NCBI GenBank assembly: GCA_905215575.1
Contig: CAJMQV010000086.1
Location: 1-7,812, forward strand
DNA: 7,812 nucleotides
Reading direction: 5' to 3'
Source: an uncultured bacterium
Lineage (GTDB): Bacteria > Bacteroidota > Bacteroidia > Bacteroidales > Bacteroidaceae
The stretch's first letter is position 1; each line of letters begins with the position of its first letter. The notes under the pieces were generated by a model. It was not told the origin of the DNA, searched no databases, and saw only the letters and a program-made list of their open reading frames with translations. Shown here in pieces: positions 1 to 5,930 of this stretch. The position numbers and the translations under genes were made by a program.

Positions 1-1166
1 AGGACTTGAAGCGGGTGCGCGCGCTTGACTTTTCTTCTTCTCAGGAAATCAATGCGGCGTACGGGCGTTTGGAATACCGCCTGACGCAGCTTTATCTCCG
101 TTTGCTTTGCGGTTTGCGCTTTGGTCTGGTTGAACCCTCCCGTCTGTTCAACCGTCTGGAAGTTGCCGACAGTACCCCGCAAATCACCTATACGCGCCTT
201 TATGATATACCGACCGAGCGTGCCGACCAGGCCTATATCCGTCGGGCGTTGAATAATCTGAAACATATTTCTTTTATAGACAGTATCCGGAACAGTGAGC
301 CGGACAATCCGGAATATATGCGTATGCTGGCGCTTTATATTTCTTCCGGGTCCGCTTCCTATGGCCGTGACAAGATGCTGACGAACCTGGAACGGCTGCG
401 CTGGCGCTGCAAGCAACCCGACAAACGCTATGTGTGGGTGAATATGGCTTCGCAGGAGTTGACCGCTTTTGATGAAACGTCCGGAAAAACTCTGGAAATG
501 AAAATCTGTGGCGGTTCGCTAAAGCATAAGACACCTTTGCTGCACTCCAGAATAGATTATATGCAGATTGATCCTTATTGGGTGATACCATTTAGTATTA
601 TCAAAAACGAGATTGCCGTGCGGCATGTGGGTGATCTGGCTTATTTTGAGCGTAATCAGATTAAGATCATCGACAAGAAGAGCGGCGAGGAACTCGATCC
701 GGCACAAGTCACTGAGGCGATGTTTCTTTCGGGCAACTACATGCTCCGACAGGAAAAAGGTGTGGGCAATTCGTTGGGGCGCATGATTTTCCGTTTCACG
801 AACAATTTTGCCGTGTATCTTCATGACACGAACAACCGGTCGGCTTTTGCACGCAGTAACCGTGCCATCAGTCATGGATGTATCCGTCTGGAGAAGCCTT
901 TGGAGTTGGCCTCCTTTCTGGTGGATGATGAAGAAACGATGGATAAGATACGTTTGTCGCTCGATTTGCCTCCTGTGAGTGATAAAGGAAAGCAGTGGCA
1001 GGAATCCGATAAGTTCAAGCCGATGAGCTATTACCGTTTTGAGAAGCCTTATCCCTTGTTTATCACTTATCAGACATTGTATTTTGATACCACCGGTAAA
1101 CTCCGTTCCTGCGGCGACCCTTATGGTTACGACCGCATTATTATAGAGAAACTTAAAAACATATAA
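1..1166 (+). CDS. L,D-transpeptidase, YcbB/LdtD-like (5' end outside window)
   Basis: This enzyme forms 3-3 cross-links between peptidoglycan stem peptides in the periplasm, with a catalytic cysteine in a YkuD fold. The frame is open from the first bases, and the only early start-like codon is a TTG at position 6, so the gene very probably begins upstream; 386 residues are visible from that TTG. Counting from it, residues about 25-50 (TQLYLRLLCGLRFGLVEP) resemble the helical scaffold domain of YcbB-type proteins. Residues about 190-310 form the YkuD domain, with His273 in YLHDT and the catalytic signature ISHGCIRLEKP, where Cys292 is the nucleophile (codon 879-881). Both the His and the Ser-His-Gly-Cys motif are intact. 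The signal peptide must lie outside the window. The sigma-factor gene follows after 26 bases without a visible terminator or promoter, so co-transcription is plausible. The family call is firm; the exact cross-linking substrate is inferred. Confidence 0.88.
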   Translation, partial: DLKRVRALDFSSSQEINAAYGRLEYRLTQLYLRLLCGLRFGLVEPSRLFNRLEVADSTPQITYTRLYDIPTERADQAYIRRALNNLKHISFIDSIRNSEPDNPEYMRMLALYISSGSASYGRDKMLTNLERLRWRCKQPDKRYVWVNMASQELTAFDETSGKTLEMKICGGSLKHKTPLLHSRIDYMQIDPYWVIPFSIIKNEIAVRHVGDLAYFERNQIKIIDKKSGEELDPAQVTEAMFLSGNYMLRQEKGVGNSLGRMIFRFTNNFAVYLHDTNNRSAFARSNRAISHGCIRLEKPLELASFLVDDEETMDKIRLSLDLPPVSDKGKQWQESDKFKPMSYYRFEKPYPLFITYQTLYFDTTGKLRSCGDPYGYDRIIIEKLKNI

Positions 1167-1192
1167 AGACAAGCATACACTGTGCATAGGCA

Positions 1193-1732
1193 ATGAATAT
1201 GGCTATCAATGAGGAAGAACTGGTAAGGCAGTTGCAGGACAAGTCTGCGCAACGTGCCGCTTTTGCCCGTGTTGTATCGGTCTATAGCGAACCGATATAT
1301 TGGCAGATCCGCCGGATTGTACTGTCGCACGATGATGCAAATGATCTTTTGCAAAATACATTCATCAAGGCATGGACCAATCTCGAGTCGTTTCGTGGAG
1401 ATTCAAAGATTTCAACGTGGCTTTATCGTATCGCAATCAATGAAGCCTTGAATTTTGTACAGAAGCAGAAAAACCATTTCAGTTTGGATGAAGACTCCAG
1501 TGTGGTGGACTTTCTGATGAGCGATGAATTCTTTGACGGCGATGAATTGCAGGCGCAATTACAGGCGGTAATAGCGCAGTTGCCTGAAAAACAACGCTTG
1601 GTTTTTCAGATGAAATATTTTCAAGATATGAAATATGAGGAAATCAGTGAGATTCTTGGTACGAGTGTCGGAGCTCTGAAAGCGACTTATCATCATGCCG
1701 TCAAAAAGATAGCTGAATTTTTTCAAGATTAG
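1193..1732 (+). CDS. ECF-type RNA polymerase sigma factor
   Basis: This is a 179-residue sigma-70 family protein of the extracytoplasmic-function size class. Region 2 spans about residues 24-92, with the core-binding and -10-recognition segment around DDANDLLQNTFIKAWTNL (47-64) and STWLYRIAINEALNF (74-88). A short acidic linker (about 98-118) replaces region 3. Region 4 spans about 119-177, with LPEKQRLVFQMKYFQDMKYE followed by the helix-turn-helix around EISEILGTSVGALKATYHHA. ATG 1193 is used as start; a second in-frame ATG lies two codons later, and neither has a Shine-Dalgarno site, as is usual in Bacteroidetes. The next two genes encode a small membrane protein and a secreted helical protein, the usual surroundings of an envelope-responsive sigma factor. 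No self-recognised promoter could be identified. The family is certain; the stimulus is unknown. Confidence 0.95.
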   Translation: MNMAINEEELVRQLQDKSAQRAAFARVVSVYSEPIYWQIRRIVLSHDDANDLLQNTFIKAWTNLESFRGDSKISTWLYRIAINEALNFVQKQKNHFSLDEDSSVVDFLMSDEFFDGDELQAQLQAVIAQLPEKQRLVFQMKYFQDMKYEEISEILGTSVGALKATYHHAVKKIAEFFQD

Positions 1733-1786
1733 GTTAAACCTTTTTGCTGTTATATTGTCAAATAGGTGAACAAAGTAGGAGTTGTT

Positions 1787-2170
1787 ATGAGAGAAGAAGA
1801 TATTATTCGCAAGAAGTTTGGCAAAAAAGAGCCATTCACCGTGCCGGAAAATTATTTCGCAGACTTTGCGGACCGGCTGATGAATGAATTGCCGGAGAAG
1901 AATGCTCCGGTGGTAAACAAGCCAGCAGCCAAAGTGCGCCATTTGCGTTATTGGCTGGCTACGGCTGCCGTGTTGTGTTCTGTTGCCGTAACGGGTGCCT
2001 GGGTTTATCTGAGGCAGGCTTCTGCTTCGAAGACTCCGGTTGCATCAGTTTCAGTGGAGCACGACTTGAATGTGGCTCCGGAAACGGAATCGGTCTATAT
2101 GGAGGATATGCTGGACTATGCTTTGGTCGATAATAGTGAGATTGCCATGTATCTCACGGGTACTAATTAA
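1787..2170 (+). CDS. Small single-pass membrane protein, putative anti-sigma factor
   Basis: This 127-residue protein has a charged N-terminal cytoplasmic part (residues 1-53, including FTVPENYFADFADRLMNELP), one hydrophobic membrane segment at about 54-75 (YWLATAAVLCSVAVTGAWVYL) and a short acidic outer tail ending near residue 127. Position directly after an ECF sigma gene and this topology suggest it holds the sigma factor at the inner membrane. It has no zinc-binding HxxxCxxC motif, so it is not a ZAS-type anti-sigma factor. Function is inferred from context and not from a recognised domain. ATG 1787 is preferred as start; an in-frame GTG at 1766 would add seven residues. The following gene begins within about 20 bases, consistent with one operon. 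Confidence 0.75.
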   Translation: MREEDIIRKKFGKKEPFTVPENYFADFADRLMNELPEKNAPVVNKPAAKVRHLRYWLATAAVLCSVAVTGAWVYLRQASASKTPVASVSVEHDLNVAPETESVYMEDMLDYALVDNSEIAMYLTGTN

Positions 2171-2188
2171 TTTATGAGTTTAACTGTT

Positions 2189-2671
2189 ATGAAGAAACAA
2201 GTATTATTGATGGTACTGCTGGCTTTCGGATGGATAACCGAACTTTCGGCCCAGCAGAATGGTCCACATAACTTTTCTCCACAAAAATTCCGTGAGGATA
2301 TGGAGAACTTTATTATTCTCAGTACGGGAATGACCGCGCTTGATGCCAAGAATTTTTTTCCGTTATATCACGAACTGCACGACAAACAGCGTAAGATCAA
2401 TAAAGAGATTATGAGATTGAAGCGCATGCAAAAGAAAGATAATCCGACGGAAAAGGAATGCAAGGAATATGTGGAGCGGATCATGGAGCTGAAAGTAGAG
2501 TCTGCAGAATTGGAGCAGGCCTATTTTAAGAAAATGTGCAAAGTGGTTTCTCCCAAAAAAGTACATGCGGTGATGATTGCCGAAGATAAGTTTCATCGTA
2601 GAATGTTGCAGAACATTCCCAGTAACAAAAGATTTGTGAAGCTGATACCTTCGCAATGTCCGCCAAAATGA
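2189..2671 (+). CDS. Secreted helical protein, Spy/CpxP-like sensor candidate
   Basis: From ATG 2189 this is a 160-residue protein. Its first 21 residues form a typical signal peptide: two lysines, a hydrophobic core (VLLMVLLAFGW) and a small-residue cleavage site LSA before QQ. The mature part is strongly charged and predicted helical, with MTALDAKNFFPLYHELHDKQ (48-67), a basic helix and a Glu-rich helix, then MIAEDKFHRRMLQNIP near the end. The pattern 'T-x-x-(D/E)-A-x-x-F-x-P-L-Y' recurs in secreted proteins of Bacteroidetes sigma/anti-sigma operons and resembles LTxxQ-type Spy/CpxP periplasmic proteins. It may sense envelope damage or act as a chaperone feeding back on the sigma factor; this is inference. 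An in-frame ATG at 2174, three bases after the previous stop, would add five residues before the signal peptide. A terminator hairpin follows immediately. Confidence 0.78.
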   Translation: MKKQVLLMVLLAFGWITELSAQQNGPHNFSPQKFREDMENFIILSTGMTALDAKNFFPLYHELHDKQRKINKEIMRLKRMQKKDNPTEKECKEYVERIMELKVESAELEQAYFKKMCKVVSPKKVHAVMIAEDKFHRRMLQNIPSNKRFVKLIPSQCPPK

Positions 2672-2754
2672 AAAAGGGACGCTTCTCAGCGTCCCTTTAT
2701 TTCGTTTTTAGGTATTAGTTTTGTTTTAAGGTAAAAAGATTGTTTTCAGGATAA
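2668..2754 (-). ncRNA. Candidate small RNA ending at the bidirectional terminator
   Basis: A consensus-quality promoter on the minus strand (2760-2791) would start transcription near 2751-2754. The transcript would run leftward through an A-rich, mostly unstructured stretch into the 11-bp GC-containing hairpin at 2673-2698 and a T-rich tail. The predicted RNA is about 80-85 nt with no open reading frame of note, beginning close to ATCCTGAAAACAATC. Its A-rich body holds two imperfect repeats of ACCT-TAAAAC-AAA type. Its 3' end would overlap the last bases of the secreted protein gene in antisense. Bacteroides genomes are known to encode many intergenic sRNAs of this size, including multicopy families; membership in any of them cannot be judged here. 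The call rests on promoter plus terminator geometry only. Confidence 0.5.
2673..2709. terminator. Bidirectional intrinsic terminator
   Basis: A perfect 11-bp stem, AAAGGGACGCT (2673-2683) with AGCGTCCCTTT (2688-2698), encloses a TCTC loop. It starts one base after the stop codon of the secreted protein gene. On the + strand a T-rich run follows (ATTTCGTTTTTA). On the minus strand the stem is followed by TT, C, A and TTTT, so it can also end leftward transcripts. It ends the transpeptidase/sigma operon and probably the minus-strand small RNA predicted next to it. Confidence 0.85.
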
Positions 2755-2759
2755 CGACG

Positions 2760-2791
2760 CAAAGGTAATTGTATTTTTCTAACATAACAAA
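2760..2791 (-). promoter_or_regulatory. Bacteroides -33/-7 promoter, leftward
   Basis: Read on the minus strand, TTTG (2791-2788) is followed after exactly 20 bases by TACCTTTG (2767-2760), matching the Bacteroides TTTG / TAnnTTTG housekeeping promoter at every defined base. It points away from the kinase gene, whose end lies about 60 bases behind it, and no coding gene on that strand follows, so it fits the small RNA candidate. A 7-bp inverted repeat, TAACATA (2780-2786) with TATGTTA (2800-2806), straddles the -33 box and could be an operator. Confidence 0.6.
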
Positions 2792-2851
2792 TATATTTTT
2801 ATGTTATAAAACATGTTTGTGTTTTATTCTGTAAAAACACCTGAAATGCCT

Positions 2852-3718
2852 TTAACATTCTTGTTTGCTCAAGTAATATGCCAACAATCCGTCCATCGGA
2901 TCCCGAATGACGCTTTCCATTTGAAAGCCTCTGTTTTCTAGGCAATTGCTTAATTCTTCCTGAAAATAAAAAGCAATGCTTCCGATAAAAGAAACTTTAT
3001 TGCTTTCTGTTCGATAGGGTTCCAGATTAAAGAATATAAAATCATCAAAGGCGTTGCAAAGCAGTTCATGAATCTCTTTTTCCGTCCGATGCTGATGCAG
3101 AAAAGGAGTGAGCGACGCTAGAAAACGATTGGCCATCGGAGTACGATAAGTGCGCTCGATGACTGTCGGCAAGTCCAGTTGGTACTCTTTCTGAAAGGCT
3201 TGCAGAAGGTGTGCCGGCATTTTTCCCTTGAATAAGGCCCTTACCAGCATTTTTCCAAGATAGGCTCCGCTACCTTCATCTCCTAATATATACCCCATGG
3301 CTGGAGTTTGCGCTATGATGTTTTCTCCGTTGTAAAGGCAGGAGTTGGCTCCGGTTCCCAGAATGCAGGCTATTCCCGTGTTCCGCTGAAACATGCCGCG
3401 GGCAGCTCCCAACATATCGCTGTGCACCTCGATTGTTTTTGTTCCGAAACATTCCTTTAGGATTTCTGCCATAAAGTTCTTTCTGGCTTTCGTGCAGCCG
3501 GCGCCGTAAAAGAATATTTTTTCAGGCTGTAATCCGGAAAAGATATTCTTTTGCTCCTGTAGTGCGGGAAACAGTTCCTGCCGGATAATCTGCAGAATGA
3601 CTTCACGTTCCTGTGTTGAAGGATTGATTCCTGTTGTTGTGATTCGTATTTGTCTTTCGGCTCCTTGGGCAAAGCACCAGGTACATTTGCTGGAACCGCT
3701 GTCTGTAATCAGTATCAT
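2852..3718 (-). CDS. BadF/BadG/BcrA-family sugar kinase (N-acetylglucosamine kinase-like)
   Basis: This 288-residue cytoplasmic protein belongs to the ASKHA (actin/hexokinase) superfamily and most resembles N-acetylglucosamine kinases of the BadF/BadG ATPase family. Visible motifs are the phosphate-1 loop DSGSSKCTW (6-14), the probable catalytic Asp101 in HSDMLGAARG, the phosphate-2 loop ILGTGANSCLY (119-129), the family signature GYILGDEGSGAYLG (142-155), and an adenosine-side FIGSIAFYF (244-252). Length is normal for the family. The likely role is phosphorylation of an amino sugar such as GlcNAc recovered from glycans or cell wall; the substrate is inferred, as no sugar-transport or catabolic gene is adjacent. 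It is transcribed alone, divergent from valS and convergent with the sigma operon. A weak 7-bp hairpin (GTGTTTT 2819-2825 with AAAACAC 2834-2840) lies just past its stop but lacks a T-run. Confidence 0.88.
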   Translation of the reverse strand: MILITDSGSSKCTWCFAQGAERQIRITTTGINPSTQEREVILQIIRQELFPALQEQKNIFSGLQPEKIFFYGAGCTKARKNFMAEILKECFGTKTIEVHSDMLGAARGMFQRNTGIACILGTGANSCLYNGENIIAQTPAMGYILGDEGSGAYLGKMLVRALFKGKMPAHLLQAFQKEYQLDLPTVIERTYRTPMANRFLASLTPFLHQHRTEKEIHELLCNAFDDFIFFNLEPYRTESNKVSFIGSIAFYFQEELSNCLENRGFQMESVIRDPMDGLLAYYLSKQEC

Positions 3719-3745
3719 GGTCTTTTTGTTTTATGGCTTTTATTG

Positions 3746-3753
3746 CAAAAATA
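3746..3753 (-). promoter_or_regulatory. Possible -7 element for the kinase gene
   Basis: On the minus strand TATTTTTG fits TAnnTTTG exactly and lies 28 bases before the kinase start codon. No TTTG-like -33 box is seen at the expected spacing, so the promoter assignment is weak. Confidence 0.35.
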
Positions 3754-3782
3754 GTAAAAAGACTATTTTGTTATATGAATTC

Positions 3783-3890
3783 CCCGATTAATCTTTTACG
3801 CCGGAGTTGTAATTCGGAATCGGGATTAGGATAAGAAATACGGTTTTCTATAGATTTATCCTACTATATTCTGTGGTAGTTTACCCGATT
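3783..3890. repeat. Nested inverted repeats between the divergent promoters
   Basis: CCCGATT occurs at 3783-3789 and again at 3884-3890, and its complement AATCGGG lies between them at 3818-3824, so the middle copy could pair with either. Inside the right-hand pair is a perfect 8-bp inverted repeat, TAGGATAA (3827-3834) with TTATCCTA (3856-3863). The element lies between the putative kinase and valS promoters, upstream of the predicted valS transcription start, so it is more likely protein-binding DNA than a leader RNA. No known regulator is recognised. Confidence 0.4.
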
Positions 3891-3903
3891 TTGTGTAAAT
3901 TTG
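3872..3903 (+). promoter_or_regulatory. valS: Probable valS promoter
   Basis: TAAATTTG (3896-3903) fits the Bacteroides -7 consensus TAnnTTTG fully. Twenty bases before it is TGTG (3872-3875), three of four matches to the -33 TTTG. Transcription would start near 3910, giving an AT-rich leader of about 28 bases before the valS ATG at 3938. Confidence 0.55.
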
Positions 3904-3937
3904 CAACAAAATATGAATAGATAAACAACAAATTTAT

Positions 3938-5926
3938 ATGGAATTAGCAAGTAAGTACAATCCTGCAGATGTAGAGGAAAAATGGTATCAGTATTGGCTT
4001 GACAACAAGTTGTTCAGCTCTAAGCCCGATGGCCGCGAGCCATATACCGTGGTAATCCCACCGCCAAACGTAACCGGTGTGTTGCATATGGGACACGTTC
4101 TGAACAATACCATTCAAGATATTCTGGTGCGCCGCGCCCGTATGGAAGGTAAGAATGCCTGCTGGGTGCCGGGTACCGACCACGCTTCTATTGCCACTGA
4201 GGCCAAGGTGGTGAACCGTCTGGCCGCACAGGGCATCAAGAAAACTGACCTGACCCGTGAGGAGTTCCTGAAGCATGCCTGGGCATGGACCGAGGAGCAC
4301 GGAGGTATCATTCTGAAGCAGTTGCGCAAGTTGGGTGCCAGCTGTGACTGGGATCGCACCGGCTTTACGATGGATGAAATCCGCAGCAAGAGCGTCATCA
4401 AGGTGTTCTGCGACCTGTATAACAAGGGACTCATCTACCGTGGTGTGCGCATGGTGAACTGGGACCCGAAGGCACTGACTGCCCTTTCTGACGAGGAAGT
4501 TATCTATAAGGAAGAGAACATCCGCACCGAAAGTCGGAGCGATATGTACGATATGGTGGCCAACGAGAACGGTCAGCCGGATGGAAGCGGACGTTATGCT
4601 GTGGTAGCTACCACACGTCCTGAGACGATCATGGGTGATACTGCCATGTGTATCAATCCGGAAGACCCGAAGAACACCTGGTTGAAGGGCAAGCGTGTGA
4701 TTGTTCCTCTGGTGGGCCGTTGCATTCCGGTCATCGAGGATACTTATGTAGATATCGAGTTCGGTACCGGATGTCTGAAGGTAACTCCGGCACACGATAT
4801 CAACGACCACATGCTCGGTGAGAAATACAATCTGGAAACTATTGATATCTTCAACGACAACGGTACTATCAGCGAGGCTGCCGGTATGTACGTGGGCATG
4901 GACCGTTTCGATGTGCGTAAGCAGATTGCCATCGATCTGGAGAAGGCCGGTCTGTTGGAGAAGATCGAAGACTATAATAATAAGGTAGGTTTCTCTGAGC
5001 GTACCAATGTGCCTATCGAGCCGAAGCTGTCTATGCAGTGGTTCCTCAAGATGGAACATCTGGCCAAGATCGCTCTGGGACCGGTAATGAATGATGAGAT
5101 CAAGTTCTATCCGGCCAAATACAAGAACACTTATAAGCACTGGATGGAGAACATCAAAGACTGGTGTATCAGCCGTCAGTTGTGGTGGGGACATCGCATT
5201 CCGGCTTACTTCCTGCCACAGGGCGGTTTCGTGGTAGCCGAGACTCCGGAACAGGCTCTGGAACTGGCTAAGGAGAAGACCGGCAACGCTGAGTTGACTT
5301 TGGCCGATCTGCGTCAGGACGAGGACGCGCTCGACACCTGGTTCTCTTCTTGGTTGTGGCCTATTTCTCTGTTCGACGGTATCAACAACCCGGGCAACGA
5401 GGAAATCAGCTACTATTATCCTACTGCCGACCTCGTAACCGGTCCGGATATCATCTTCTTCTGGGTAGCCCGAATGATTATGGCGGGTTATGAGTACGAA
5501 GGCAAGATGCCGTTTAAGAATGTTTACTTCACCGGTATCGTGCGCGATAAGTTGGGACGCAAGATGAGTAAGTCATTGGGTAACAGTCCTGATCCGCTGG
5601 ATTTGATTGAGCGCTTCGGTGCCGACGGTGTGCGTATGGGTATGATGCTTTCTGCACCGGCCGGTAACGATATCCTCTTCGACGAGGCACTGTGCGAGCA
5701 GGGACGTAACTTCAACAACAAGATTTGGAATGCCTTCCGCCTGGTACAGGGTTGGAACACCGCTGCTGTGGAACAGCCGGAGAGCGCGAAGATTGCTGTG
5801 GAGTGGTTCGACGCCATGTTGAAGAAGACCGCTGCCGAGGTGGCCGATCTGTTCAAGAAATATCGTCTGAGCGAGGCTCTGATGGTGGTTTACAAACTCT
5901 TCTGGGACGAGTTCTCAAGCTGGTAA
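3938..5926 (+). CDS. valS: Valyl-tRNA synthetase, N-terminal catalytic and editing part
   Basis: Valyl-tRNA synthetase charges tRNA-Val with valine in the cytoplasm and hydrolyses mischarged Thr-tRNA-Val. This 662-residue piece carries the class I core: PPPNVTGVLHMGH (41-53, the HIGH motif), GTDHASIATE (79-88), the CP1 editing insertion at about 165-345 with ATTRPETIMGD (224-234) and TPAHDINDH (283-291), the WCISRQLWWGHRIPA segment (409-423), and KMSKS (542-546). It then enters the helical anticodon-binding domain and ends at FWDEFSSW because of the TAA. The catalytic and editing centres appear complete; most of the anticodon-binding domain and the C-terminal coiled coil are missing. Residues about 194-206 look atypical for the family (see findings). 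Coding bias is GC-richer than in neighbouring genes (few A/T-ending Arg and Leu codons), as expected for a highly expressed gene. Confidence 0.9.
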   Translation: MELASKYNPADVEEKWYQYWLDNKLFSSKPDGREPYTVVIPPPNVTGVLHMGHVLNNTIQDILVRRARMEGKNACWVPGTDHASIATEAKVVNRLAAQGIKKTDLTREEFLKHAWAWTEEHGGIILKQLRKLGASCDWDRTGFTMDEIRSKSVIKVFCDLYNKGLIYRGVRMVNWDPKALTALSDEEVIYKEENIRTESRSDMYDMVANENGQPDGSGRYAVVATTRPETIMGDTAMCINPEDPKNTWLKGKRVIVPLVGRCIPVIEDTYVDIEFGTGCLKVTPAHDINDHMLGEKYNLETIDIFNDNGTISEAAGMYVGMDRFDVRKQIAIDLEKAGLLEKIEDYNNKVGFSERTNVPIEPKLSMQWFLKMEHLAKIALGPVMNDEIKFYPAKYKNTYKHWMENIKDWCISRQLWWGHRIPAYFLPQGGFVVAETPEQALELAKEKTGNAELTLADLRQDEDALDTWFSSWLWPISLFDGINNPGNEEISYYYPTADLVTGPDIIFFWVARMIMAGYEYEGKMPFKNVYFTGIVRDKLGRKMSKSLGNSPDPLDLIERFGADGVRMGMMLSAPAGNDILFDEALCEQGRNFNNKIWNAFRLVQGWNTAAVEQPESAKIAVEWFDAMLKKTAAEVADLFKKYRLSEALMVVYKLFWDEFSSW

Positions 5927-5930
5927 ATGA
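5918..5930 (+). other. valS: Stop/start junction inside valS (TGG TAA ATG A)
   Basis: The Trp codon (5921-5923) is followed by TAA (5924-5926) and directly by ATG (5927-5929). In the family the Trp is followed by Tyr-Leu-Glu and then Met-Ile-Lys-Pro. Removing CCTGGA from TGGTACCTGGAAATG gives exactly the observed TGGTAAATG, with a one-base A microhomology at the ends. The adjacent ATG could allow re-initiation by a terminating ribosome. Confidence 0.75.

Noticed and set aside
519..1193. Minus-strand open frame (224 codons) opposite the L,D-transpeptidase
   Set aside because: The + strand frame carries clear YkuD catalytic motifs; the antisense translation has no recognisable motif.
1733..1786. 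Possible ECF-type promoter between the sigma and anti-sigma genes (GGTTAAACC)
   Set aside because: Only a tiny inverted repeat is present and no matching -10 element or second copy upstream of the operon can be seen.
2819..2840. 7-bp hairpin just past the kinase stop as an intrinsic terminator
   Set aside because: The stem is almost all A-T and no T-run follows on the minus strand, so it does not meet terminator criteria.
3944..5194. Long minus-strand open frame (416 codons) opposite valS
   Set aside because: It mirrors the biased codon use of valS; the translation shows no domain pattern and is rich in His/Leu/Thr as antisense shadows are.
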